Origin: an uncultured Alphaproteobacteria bacterium
Lineage (GTDB): Bacteria; Pseudomonadota; Alphaproteobacteria; RF32; CAG-239
Assembly (NCBI GenBank): GCA_910585375.1
Contig: CAJUCZ010000024.1
Coordinates: 1-27,797, forward strand
DNA length: 27,797 nucleotides
Direction: 5' to 3'
Below, one piece after another: positions 15,728 to 21,966 of the stretch. Under the pieces are notes generated by a model that saw nothing but the letters and a program-made list of their open reading frames with translations, ran no database searches and had not been told where the DNA came from. The position numbers and the translations under genes are program-made. Position 1 is the first letter of the stretch; every line of letters starts with the position of its first letter.

Positions 15728-15806
15728 GCTAAGGTTTCAGAGCAAAATTAACCTCGCTACGCTCTCTACCATTGTGCTTCATTTTCGGTTTTTGCTCCAA
15801 AACCCA
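15728..15806. repeat. 79-nt stem-loop repeat, copy 1
   Basis: This aligns without gaps to 15898-15976. Outer arms near 15732-15747 and 15790-15805 pair imperfectly. The inner loop holds TCGCTACGCTC, conserved in both. Several arm positions differ between copies on both sides so that pairing is kept. The gene-free flanks show no ORF. Confidence 0.6.
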
Positions 15807-15897
15807 AGCTATTCGCAAAGGGCACCCAAACCGTGCCGAACGAGAGATTGTGCTTTAAGGAAAGAATAAATGGCAAAAATCAAGCCCAACCTCACTT

Positions 15898-15976
15898 TCT
15901 AAATCTTCAGAGCAAAGGTAAGGTCGCTACGCTCCAAAGCTTAGTGCTTCAATTTTACCTCTTTGCTCTAAAGATT
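15898..15976. repeat. 79-nt stem-loop repeat, copy 2
   Basis: This is the second copy, 170 bases from the first. The arms AATCTTCAGAGCAAAG and CTTTGCTCTAAAGATT form an almost perfect outer helix, and GGTAA / TTACC an inner one. A shorter stem-loop with a similar TCGCTGCGG loop, flanked by CATCTAGGC / GCCAAGATG, follows at 16013-16060 and may be a third, degenerate member. Confidence 0.6.
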
Positions 15977-16080
15977 AAGAAGTTGTTCGGTAATCGGGCG
16001 GATCAACTTAGGCATCTAGGCTCGCTGCGGTTGCTTACGCTTTCCTCGCTTGCCAAGATGTTTCAAAGAGCTTGCAGACA

Positions 16081-16106
16081 AAAACAACCGGAGCTGCGGT
16101 TGTTTT
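16081..16106. terminator. Terminator-like hairpin
   Basis: A 10-bp stem AAAACAACCG / CGGTTGTTTT (16081-16090 with 16097-16106) with a 6-nt loop is flanked by A- and T-rich bases. No gene ends next to it, so it may belong to the surrounding repeat block. A second hairpin, CCCTCTCT / AGAGAGGG, follows at 16124-16143. Confidence 0.45.
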
Positions 16107-16189
16107 TACTTAGCGCTCCCCAACCCTCTCTTTCAAGAGAGGGAGAGGGGCTTCAAGGCAATGTCATTCTCGGGCTTATTATGTTTCTT

Positions 16190-16282
16190 TGTCATTCTCG
16201 GACTTCGATCCGAGAATCCATAAAGAAACAGGCAGAGTGCTGATTGTGAGATGGATTGCCGGATCGAAGTCCGGCAATGACA
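16190..16282. repeat. Composite palindromic repeat of alphaproteobacterial type
   Basis: Two hairpins, ATTCTCGGA / TCCGAGAAT (16194-16217) and ATTGCCGGA / TCCGGCAAT (16255-16278), are arranged so that the whole block begins with TGTCATT and ends with AATGACA. The inner bases GACTTCGATCC and GGATCGAAGTC are also complementary, so the element can form either two hairpins or one long cruciform. A half copy (GTCATTCTCGGGCT) precedes it at 16172. Such elements are frequent non-coding repeats in alphaproteobacterial genomes. Confidence 0.75.
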
Positions 16283-16326
16283 ATAAAAAAGAGCCCGGTG
16301 ATAATGAAAAGGCAATGGTAAAAATG

Positions 16327-16356
16327 AAAAAAGCGGGATTGACCTCCCGCTTTTTT
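16327..16356 (-). terminator. Intrinsic terminator of the 86-residue gene, copy 2
   Basis: A 12-bp stem (16327-16338 with 16345-16356) with 6-nt loop ends in a T-run on the minus strand, 2 bases after the stop. It is homologous to the terminator at 2769-2795 but has a different loop. Confidence 0.88.
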
Positions 16357-16357
16357 C

Positions 16358-16618
16358 TTACTGCCAAGGATAATCTTTGGCGTCGACAAGTTTTATTTCA
16401 AACACCTTATCCAGAAAGGAAAACAAATACACATATTCTTCCATTCTCACATGGCTGGTATTTCTTTTTAATTTTTCTATCCGGCCTTCCATAAAATCTA
16501 TATGATCCGCCAGTTCCGTACTTGTTAAACCCTGTTCCGTCATCATCCGGTTTAATTCTTTATTGCAATAACTCCGGAAGGTTTTATACCACTCTTTTCT
16601 ATATTTTCTTGATAACAT
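16358..16618 (-). CDS. Small HTH-like protein (86 aa), copy 2
   Basis: This is the paralogue of the gene at 2797-3057, with the same length and about 81 percent identical residues. Most changes are conservative (Leu/Met, Arg/Lys, Asp/Glu, His/Tyr), which suggests both are under selection as proteins. The helix-turn-helix-like region LTSTELADHI and the following basic stretch are kept. The AAGGAG site lies eight bases upstream of the ATG. It has the same kind of leader with attenuator and the same promoter as copy 1. It lies just beyond a stray copy of the phoB 3' end, so before the 17-kb insertion event it probably sat directly downstream of phoB. Function is unknown; a nucleic-acid-binding regulator is inferred. 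Confidence 0.75.
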   Translation of the reverse strand: MLSRKYRKEWYKTFRSYCNKELNRMMTEQGLTSTELADHIDFMEGRIEKLKRNTSHVRMEEYVYLFSFLDKVFEIKLVDAKDYPWQ

Positions 16619-16795
16619 TTTTTTAGCTCCTTGATTTTGTTAAAACAAAACCACCCAATTAAAGGGTGGCGGAGCCGAAAAACTGTAAGAGACAGCTATG
16701 GTTATTCGCCCGCAAAGCGGCTTATTTCCCAAACTCCGCCAAAGCGGATTAACTCGTAAGATGTTTTCGACACCACAGTCCGCCTCCGGACTGCG
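16619..16795 (-). promoter_or_regulatory. Structured leader RNA with attenuator, copy 2
   Basis: The minus-strand RNA folds like copy 1. P0 is 16776-16793. P1 pairs CGAAAA (16764-16769) with UUUUCG (16676-16681). P2 is UCCGC/GCGGA (16735-16748). P3 lies inside the 29-base block 16701-16729, identical in both copies. P4 is CUGU/ACAG (16683-16695). The terminator stem CCACCC/GGGTGG (16651-16656 with 16664-16669) has a U-rich tail at 16641-16650. GGCUCC (16671-16676) can pair with GGAGCU at the ribosome site. P1, P2 and the terminator have different bases from copy 1 but the same pairing, which is comparative support for structure from two sequences. Confidence 0.6.
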
Positions 16796-16801
16796 GGTAT
16801 T

Positions 16802-16829
16802 ATCATAAACAAATCTATGACTTTTGCAA
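16802..16829 (-). promoter_or_regulatory. Promoter of the leader / 86-residue gene, copy 2
   Basis: TTGCAA (16824-16829) and TATGAT (16802-16807) are separated by 16 bases on the minus strand, as in copy 1. The -35 box lies inside the 125-bp direct repeat, and a second orphan copy of it therefore occurs near 18023. Confidence 0.6.
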
Positions 16830-16947
16830 GCGGATTTTTAAGCTTCGTCACCGTCCAAAGACTTGTCGATAGAATAACCGGTGGCGCGGACGGTTCGGAT
16901 ATAGTCCGGTCCGTAGTCGTTTAATGATTTCCGCTGACAGCGGATAT
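16823..16947 (-). pseudogene. Duplicated 3' end of phoB (fragment)
   Basis: These 125 bases match 18022-18146 without gaps; I count 5 mismatches. The segment holds the last 36 codons of phoB in frame, with the stop at 16838-16840, plus the 15 bases beyond it. There is no start, receiver domain or complete DNA-binding domain, so it is a remnant. It marks one edge of an AT-rich insertion that carries the hydrolase gene. Confidence 0.88.
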
Positions 16948-17038
16948 ATCCGGTATATCGATTATTTTAATTTTTTTTTAAGCTAATAATGTAAATAATT
17001 ATTAAAGATTTTTTTATTTTCTGTTATCTGAAGACATT

Positions 17039-17968
17039 ATGGTTAAAAACTATCTGCAAAAATTTATAAAAGTTGATGAAATACATACTGTTGCTTACAG
17101 AGAATACGGTAATCCTGACGGGATTCCGGTTTTAATGTTGCATGGCGGTCCCGGTGGTAAAATTAACTTTCGTATTTTAGAATTAATTGATTTAACATTC
17201 TATCGCGTTTTTACAATTGACCAACGAGGTTGCGGATTGAGTATCCCCAAAGGTGAATTACGTGCTAATACGTTGCTTCACCTGATATCTGATATGGAAG
17301 CCATACGCCAAAAAGAAAAATTAGGCAAATGCATTATTTTTGGTCGCTCATGGGGAACGGTACTGGGATTAATGTATGCATTAAAATATCCTCAGAACTG
17401 CTTACACTTAATTCTGTGCGGAATTTTTTTAGGACGAAATACAGACGAATTATGGACTTTTGAACAATCAAAAATACGATTTCCGCAACAATGGGCTGAA
17501 TTTAGCGATGGTTTAACTTCCTCCAGGCCATTGAACGAACAATTTTATGAAAAAATTTTTTCTCAAAATGAAAAAACGGCGTTGCTTTACAGTTCTAAGA
17601 TGACACACTATTTTAATATTTTGGCAACCAACAAAATTGACATTCCGGCAGAGGATGAAACTCTAGAGAACCTGACTGCTAATAAAATTTTTCTTCATTA
17701 TAGCGTACATCATTATTTTTTTGAAGATATGTTTTGGGATCAACACCTGGCTGAACTTGATGCCAATAATATTCACGGCGTTATTCTTCACGGAGGCAAA
17801 GACAGTGATTGTTTACCGGAGCAAGCTTATTACTTGCATAACATGTGGAAAAAATCTACATTAATCATTGAGCCCAATGTTTCCCATTGTGACAATCAGG
17901 TTGAAATCCGGAAGCAAATCCATAATATATTTATGACATTAAAACTTTATTTCAGTCATAATAAATAG
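17039..17968 (+). CDS. Alpha/beta hydrolase, proline iminopeptidase-like
   Basis: This 309-residue protein belongs to the prolyl aminopeptidase (S33) group of alpha/beta hydrolases, which release N-terminal proline from peptides in the cytoplasm. The oxyanion motif HGGPGG (35-40), DQRGCGLS (61-68) and the nucleophile elbow GRSWG with Ser104 are clear. Asp255 in HGGKDSD and His283 in VSHCDN complete the likely triad. No signal peptide is seen. Substrate is inferred from family only; some relatives act on other amides or esters. The gene and its flanks are visibly more AT-rich than the neighbours, it lacks a clear ribosome site, and it sits between two copies of the phoB 3' end, all pointing to recent acquisition. 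Confidence 0.8.
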   Translation: MVKNYLQKFIKVDEIHTVAYREYGNPDGIPVLMLHGGPGGKINFRILELIDLTFYRVFTIDQRGCGLSIPKGELRANTLLHLISDMEAIRQKEKLGKCIIFGRSWGTVLGLMYALKYPQNCLHLILCGIFLGRNTDELWTFEQSKIRFPQQWAEFSDGLTSSRPLNEQFYEKIFSQNEKTALLYSSKMTHYFNILATNKIDIPAEDETLENLTANKIFLHYSVHHYFFEDMFWDQHLAELDANNIHGVILHGGKDSDCLPEQAYYLHNMWKKSTLIIEPNVSHCDNQVEIRKQIHNIFMTLKLYFSHNK

Positions 17969-18021
17969 GCATTATTCAGCAAAAAGCGAAGAGAATATCT
18001 GCAATAAAGCAACCAGAAAAA

Positions 18022-18146
18022 TTTGCAAGCGGATTTTTAAGCTTCGTCACCGTCCAAAGACTTGTCGATAGAATAGCCGGTGGCGCGGACGGTTCGGATA
18101 TAGTCCGGTCCGTAGTCGTTCAATGATTTCCGCAGGCGGCGGATAT
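18022..18146. repeat. 125-bp direct repeat, right copy (in phoB)
   Basis: This is the partner of 16823-16947, in the same orientation and offset by 1199 bases. It covers the phoB 3' end and 15 bases downstream, including TTTGCAAGCGGATTTTT, which also borders the first HTH cassette at 3266-3283. The two copies bracket the hydrolase island. Confidence 0.88.
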
Positions 18147-18738
18147 GGACGTCAACCGTACGAGATTCCACATAGACGTTATCGCCCCAGACGGTTTTAA
18201 GCAGGTATTCTCGGGAAAAAACTTTGCCCGGCACTTCCATCAGCGTTTTCAGCAGGCGGAATTCCGTCGGACCAAGGTGGATATAGTTCTCGCCGCGAAA
18301 AACTTTTTTCTCGGCCATATCCATGCGGATGTCTTCATATATCAGCTCTTTTTCCTGATGAGGTTCCGGTGCCCGACGCAGGTTGGTTTTAACGCGCGCC
18401 AGAAGTTCCGGAATGGAAAAAGGCTTGGTCACATAATCGTCCGCACCGGCGGAAAGGCCTTTGATTTTGTCTTCTTCCTCGCCTTTGGCGGTGAGCATGA
18501 TAATGGGAATGTTTTTGATTTCCGGATTGCTGCGAATCAGTTTGCAGATTTCCACACCGGAGATTTCCGGCAGCATCCAGTCGAGCAGTATCAGAGAGGG
18601 GCGGATTTTTTCCACTGCCGCCAGCGCCTTGTTGCCGCGGGCTTCGTGGACGACCTCGTAGCCTTCTTTTTGCAGATTATACTTCAGCATTAAGGCCAGA
18701 GATTCTTCATCTTCTATCAGCATGACGGTGTACTTCAT
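18037..18738 (-). CDS. phoB: Phosphate regulon response regulator PhoB
   Basis: PhoB is an OmpR-family activator that binds pho boxes when phosphorylated by PhoR under phosphate limitation. The 233 residues have a receiver domain (about 1-120) with acidic pocket Glu9-Asp10, phosphoacceptor Asp53 in LLDWMLPE and the conserved Lys in YVTKPFS. The winged-helix output domain (about 130-228) ends with VDVHIRRLRKSL and RTVRATGYS. All key residues are intact. It lies 53 bases downstream of rpe on the same strand. Its 3' end is duplicated at 16823-16947. No intrinsic terminator follows; the next feature downstream is the converging hydrolase gene. Confidence 0.93.
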   Translation of the reverse strand: MKYTVMLIEDEESLALMLKYNLQKEGYEVVHEARGNKALAAVEKIRPSLILLDWMLPEISGVEICKLIRSNPEIKNIPIIMLTAKGEEEDKIKGLSAGADDYVTKPFSIPELLARVKTNLRRAPEPHQEKELIYEDIRMDMAEKKVFRGENYIHLGPTEFRLLKTLMEVPGKVFSREYLLKTVWGDNVYVESRTVDVHIRRLRKSLNDYGPDYIRTVRATGYSIDKSLDGDEA

Positions 18739-18791
18739 CGTTTTTCTCCCTTTCCGATGTTTGCCGACAGTTTACGCACAACGGGTTAAAA

Positions 18792-19427
18792 TTACCTTAA
18801 GGCTTCGATGTTCCGCGCATATTCGCCGCCGGCAAAAACCGATGTTCCGGCCACCAGAACATCTGCTCCGGCGCTAATGCAGCGGGCTGCGGTCAAAGGA
18901 TTGATGCCGCCATCGACTTCAAGTTCAATCTCTTTGCCGGCAATCATTTCTTTAATCCGCGCAATTTTTTGCAGGCTGCTTTCTATAAATTTCTGCCCTC
19001 CAAAACCGGGGTTGACTGACATTACCAAAACCAGATCCAGCTTGTCGAGCACATATTCCAAGACATTTTCCGGCGTGGCCGGATTAAGCGATACGCCGGC
19101 TTTCAGCCCATAGGAGCGGATTGTTGCCAACGTCTTGTCCAAATGCCGGCAGGCCTCGGCGTGTACGGTGATAATATCGGCGCCGGCAGCAATAAACCAA
19201 GGGATCATCTCATCGGGGTTGTTGACCATAAGGTGGACATCAAAAGGCAATTTGCTTTGCGGACGCAAGGCTTTGACAACGCCGGCGCCGAAAGTCAGGT
19301 TTGGCACATAATTGCCGTCCATGATATCTAAATGTATCAGGTCGGCACCGGCTTTTTCCAAGGCGACAATTTCTTCACTCAGGCGGCCGAAGTCTGCTGA
19401 CAAGATACTGGGGGCAATTTTGACCAT
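18792..19427 (-). CDS. rpe: Ribulose-phosphate 3-epimerase
   Basis: Rpe interconverts ribulose-5-phosphate and xylulose-5-phosphate in the pentose phosphate pathway. The 211-residue TIM barrel shows APSILSADF at the start, HLDIMDGNYVPN with metal ligands, MSVNPGFGGQKFI for phosphate binding and EVDGGI. I chose the ATG at 19427 because AAGGAG lies just upstream and the family motif begins two residues later; a longer frame to 19505 adds residues without support. With tkt and fba in the same window it covers sugar-phosphate interconversion. Confidence 0.95.
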   Translation of the reverse strand: MVKIAPSILSADFGRLSEEIVALEKAGADLIHLDIMDGNYVPNLTFGAGVVKALRPQSKLPFDVHLMVNNPDEMIPWFIAAGADIITVHAEACRHLDKTLATIRSYGLKAGVSLNPATPENVLEYVLDKLDLVLVMSVNPGFGGQKFIESSLQKIARIKEMIAGKEIELEVDGGINPLTAARCISAGADVLVAGTSVFAGGEYARNIEALR

Positions 19428-19508
19428 GCTTTTTCTCCTTATGTTATTTACCAGATAATACTTTATTTTCCTTATAAAATCCAGAAAAAAGATTTTTTTC
19501 CGCAAGCC

Positions 19509-19536
19509 TTGTTTTTTATTACCCGATAGTTATATA
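19509..19536 (+). promoter_or_regulatory. Probable promoter of the ferritin-like gene
   Basis: TTGTTT (19509-19514) and TATATA (19531-19536) are separated by 16 bases, about 40 bases before the ATG at 19578. No iron-box palindrome is obvious around it. Confidence 0.4.
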
Positions 19537-19577
19537 TGCCGGTGACAAGATTTTAACTTTAATTTGGGAGAAATAAT

Positions 19578-20090
19578 ATGGGTGAAATGGCTCAACAAAT
19601 CAGCAACGTTGACCGCAAAGAGCTGATTAACATCTTGAACGTGGCTTTTGCCGAAGAATGGTTGGCTTATTATCAATATTGGATGGGCGCTCAGGTGGCT
19701 GTCGGGCCGATGCGCAAAGATATTGCCGCAGAATTTATGGAGCACGCGCATGAAGAACTTGATCATGCACAAAAGCTGGCAACCCGCATTATTGAACTGG
19801 GCGGTACGCCGCTTTTGGATCCCGATGACTGGAAAAAAACGGCACAATGCAAATATGAAGCCCCGAGCGATGATTATGTGGAAAAACTGCTGAAGCAAAA
19901 TCTGGTGGCAGAGCGTTGCGCGATTGCACGTTATCAGAAAATCTGCGAGATGACCGTCGGCAAAGATTTTGCCACTTTTCATATGTCGCGCCATATTCTT
20001 GACGAAGAAATCGAGCATGAACAGGAAATCGGCGATTATATCAACGATATTGAAGCCGGCCGCGAGTATATGCACAATATGCAGAAATAA
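19578..20090 (+). CDS. Ferritin-like diiron protein (bacterioferritin/Dps-like)
   Basis: This 170-residue four-helix protein has the carboxylate and histidine pattern of ferritin-like diiron sites: FAEEWLAYYQYW in the first helix, EFMEHAHEELDHA in the second, LVAERCAIARYQ in the third and LDEEIEHEQEIGDY in the fourth. Two ExxH-type motifs and the preceding glutamates can bind the metals. Family members store iron or protect against peroxide; which applies here cannot be told, though the length and helix 2 motif suggest a Dps-like or bacterioferritin-like cage. A GGGAG ribosome site lies about 7 bases before the ATG. Confidence 0.85.
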   Translation: MGEMAQQISNVDRKELINILNVAFAEEWLAYYQYWMGAQVAVGPMRKDIAAEFMEHAHEELDHAQKLATRIIELGGTPLLDPDDWKKTAQCKYEAPSDDYVEKLLKQNLVAERCAIARYQKICEMTVGKDFATFHMSRHILDEEIEHEQEIGDYINDIEAGREYMHNMQK

Positions 20091-20116
20091 TTATATTTAA
20101 GACCTCCTATACGTAA

Positions 20117-20156
20117 AAAAAACCCGTTTAAACCAATTATGGTTCAAGCGGGTTTT
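20117..20156. terminator. Bidirectional intrinsic terminator
   Basis: AAAACCCG / CGGGTTTT with an inner partly paired segment (AAACC / GGTT) forms a hairpin between the ferritin-like gene and the converging small lipoprotein gene. Flanking A- and T-runs fit use in both directions. Confidence 0.75.
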
Positions 20157-20180
20157 GCATTTTCCGCCTAAGCGGATTCT

Positions 20181-20522
20181 TTAATAATATCCGAAGCAGA
20201 CAAGCAGTATCCGATTATTGGGAAACTGAAGCATGGTCCAGTCGGAATCCATTCCCACAATTTGGGCATTTGCCGGAAGCTGCATATAATACCGTTGCGC
20301 AGACTTTTCCGCCTGCCAGACAATATGCAGCTTTTTTTTACGAACAGTCGTATCCATTTGGCAGATTTTATCATCCCTGACAAAAGGATAGTATATGACC
20401 CGGTCCTTTTTGGGAGCTCTCCGGATGATATAACTGTAATCGTTTTGCTTTTTGCAAACGGAACACGACCCCAACAGCAACGCCACACTTAAGATATGAG
20501 AAATCAACTTAATGTTTGTCAT
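20181..20522 (-). CDS. Putative lipoprotein, small tandem family member 1
   Basis: This 113-residue protein has a signal peptide with lipobox LGSC (Cys20). The C-terminal half shows a pattern shared with the next two genes: a strand ending in a conserved Trp (HIVWQ), about 25 residues, SDW, then NNRILLVCF. The third gene has MTVWE, SDWGIFENN and a hydrophobic strand at matching spacing. The three likely arose by duplication. Function is unknown. Confidence 0.65.
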   Translation of the reverse strand: MTNIKLISHILSVALLLGSCSVCKKQNDYSYIIRRAPKKDRVIYYPFVRDDKICQMDTTVRKKKLHIVWQAEKSAQRYYMQLPANAQIVGMDSDWTMLQFPNNRILLVCFGYY

Positions 20523-20620
20523 AATATTTAAATTTAATAATAGGTATTATAATAGAAGTAAGGATATTGGTTGTAGCACATTTTATTCAAAAATCCAGCC
20601 TATTTTTTTAAACAAAAAAA

Positions 20621-20653
20621 ATCCCCGTTTAAACAGATGCTTAAATCGGGGAT
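20621..20653 (-). terminator. Intrinsic terminator
   Basis: ATCCCCG / CGGGGAT (20621-20627 with 20647-20653) plus an inner TTTAA / TTAAA form the stem, followed by a long T-run on the minus strand. It serves the gene ending at 20666. Confidence 0.85.
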
Positions 20654-20665
20654 AAACTAAAAAAA

Positions 20666-21097
20666 TTACTCATAGACCGGCGGTTCGACAGCTTCTTGCA
20701 GCTGATATTCTTTCCAAGGAAGACTCAGAAAAAAAGCATGCTTTTTATCCGCATCGTCAATCTCGTCAGGAAGCAAAAAAGCAAAACCGATGGTATTACC
20801 GGTTGCCGTGCTGACGACAATACAGTTGTCTTTGCCGCACTGTTCCAGCTCGCAAGCCTCGTTGACCATAAAAACAAACTCCCTTTGCAGGTTACTGCGC
20901 CAAAAAATGGTGGTTTGCCCTTTTCGGAGACTGATGTCGGTCGTGACAATTTTTTCATCTTCCAACAACTCAAAAAAGCGGAAATCGCGCTCTTCAAACA
21001 AACGATCAAGCCGGACGGCCTGCGGAGACTGAGGAGCAGTACATGAAAAAAGTTCACAACTCACGGCCAAAAATAAAAACAGAATAATCTTTTTCAT
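20666..21097 (-). CDS. Putative lipoprotein, small tandem family member 2
   Basis: This is a 143-residue protein with a signal peptide and lipobox LFSC (Cys19). The region TIFWRSNLQREFVFM aligns with the Trp strand of its neighbours, and GNTIGFAFLLP with their final hydrophobic strand, while the SDW motif is replaced by a Cys-containing stretch CELEQCGKDNC. That could hold a disulfide. It ends in an acidic, proline-containing tail. The gene has its own terminator. Function is unknown. Confidence 0.65.
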   Translation of the reverse strand: MKKIILFLFLAVSCELFSCTAPQSPQAVRLDRLFEERDFRFFELLEDEKIVTTDISLRKGQTTIFWRSNLQREFVFMVNEACELEQCGKDNCIVVSTATGNTIGFAFLLPDEIDDADKKHAFFLSLPWKEYQLQEAVEPPVYE

Positions 21098-21156
21098 ACC
21101 ATAAAAATTTTAAATTGGTGTTCACTATACCTTATTTTTGACTATTTGTCCAGAAT

Positions 21157-21192
21157 AAAAAAGATTTGAGCTATCCTGCTCAAATCTTTTTT
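21157..21192 (-). terminator. Intrinsic terminator
   Basis: A 15-bp nearly perfect stem around a 6-nt loop (21157-21171 with 21178-21192) ends in a T-run on the minus strand, just after the stop of the gene at 21197. Confidence 0.88.
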
Positions 21193-21196
21193 TGCT

Positions 21197-21763
21197 TTAC
21201 CGAGTGTACCAGTCATGCACAATCTTTGTCAGTTGGGAAATATAACCGTAACCGGCATCCTCCATCAGATCAACATAGCTTGTACTCAACATCTCCTGAC
21301 GAAATTCTGCATCCGTAATTTTTTCCGGAAAATCAGCCTTAAGATTTTTATATTTTTCCGATAATGCCTTAACGCTGTTTTCAATGGCTGCCAGTTCTTT
21401 ATCTTCATAAACCTTACGATCTATAATAATTGATGTCAGCAAACCATTATTTTCAAAAATTCCCCAGTCGCTGTTTAAGGCAATGACCATACTTCCTTTC
21501 GGATAAGAGACAATATAAGGTTTATTCACATTATTTGTCTCCCACACGGTCATGGTTTCCAGAGGCTGTATCCGACAGATAAATTCACTAGTATCCTTAA
21601 AAGAAAAATGAACAACCGTATCTTGTTTGGTTTCCGCCAGATCATAAAACATCTGTCTAATCAACAAATTTTCCTGATACCGATGATTAACGACTGCCAT
21701 AACAGCAACAAAGATTACAACTACAACAGCTAACACTCCGAAATAAAATTTTTTATTTTTCAT
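21197..21763 (-). CDS. Membrane-anchored protein, small tandem family member 3
   Basis: This 188-residue protein has one N-terminal membrane helix (about residues 8-26) preceded by lysines, so it is probably a signal anchor with a periplasmic domain; there is no lipobox. The stretch MTVWETNN, then YPKGSMVIALNSDWGIFENN, then LLTSIII lines up with members 1 and 2. The C-terminal 70 residues are a charged, helical extension (ELAAIENSVKALSEKYKNLK) not found in the others. A perfect 12-bp palindrome TTGTCTAGACAA lies upstream at 21857-21868. Function is unknown. Confidence 0.65.
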   Translation of the reverse strand: MKNKKFYFGVLAVVVVIFVAVMAVVNHRYQENLLIRQMFYDLAETKQDTVVHFSFKDTSEFICRIQPLETMTVWETNNVNKPYIVSYPKGSMVIALNSDWGIFENNGLLTSIIIDRKVYEDKELAAIENSVKALSEKYKNLKADFPEKITDAEFRQEMLSTSYVDLMEDAGYGYISQLTKIVHDWYTR

Positions 21764-21922
21764 AATTTTAATATTTGTGTCCGGCCTTGCGGCAAGACGG
21801 ATTAATAATATCTTTTTAATAAAATAACATTATCACCTTACCATATTTTTCGGCCTTTGTCTAGACAAAATTTTTAAAAATTTCAAAGACAATCATCGGG
21901 AGGCCTTATATTTTCAAAAAAA

Positions 21923-21950
21923 AAAAACGGAGCCCGAAAGCTCCGTTTTT
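21923..21950 (-). terminator. Intrinsic terminator of fba
   Basis: A perfect 11-bp stem (21923-21933 with 21940-21950), 6-nt loop and long T-run on the minus strand lie 17 bases after the fba stop. Confidence 0.9.
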
Positions 21951-21966
21951 ATTAACTGCAAAAATC

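Noticed and set aside
15833..16243. 136-residue plus-strand ORF in the gene-free region
   Set aside because: It crosses the stem-loop repeats and palindromes and has no coding signature or ribosome site.
15400..16330. CRISPR array or tRNA genes in the repeat-rich region
   Set aside because: Repeats are not regularly spaced and are themselves palindromic; no cloverleaf with TTCRA-type T-loop was found here or elsewhere in the window.
16133..16389. Several overlapping short minus-strand ORFs near 16.2 kb
   Set aside because: They are made of the palindromic repeat and of the terminator of the 86-residue gene; no conserved protein pattern.
16619..16829. Possible type III toxin-antitoxin locus
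   Set aside because: The promoter-RNA-terminator-ORF order fits, but the RNA lacks tandem repeats and the product is an 86-residue HTH-like protein rather than an endoribonuclease.
16948..18021. Insertion sequence as origin of the hydrolase island
   Set aside because: There is no transposase, no terminal inverted repeats at the island edges, and the 125-bp flanking repeat is far too long for a target-site duplication.
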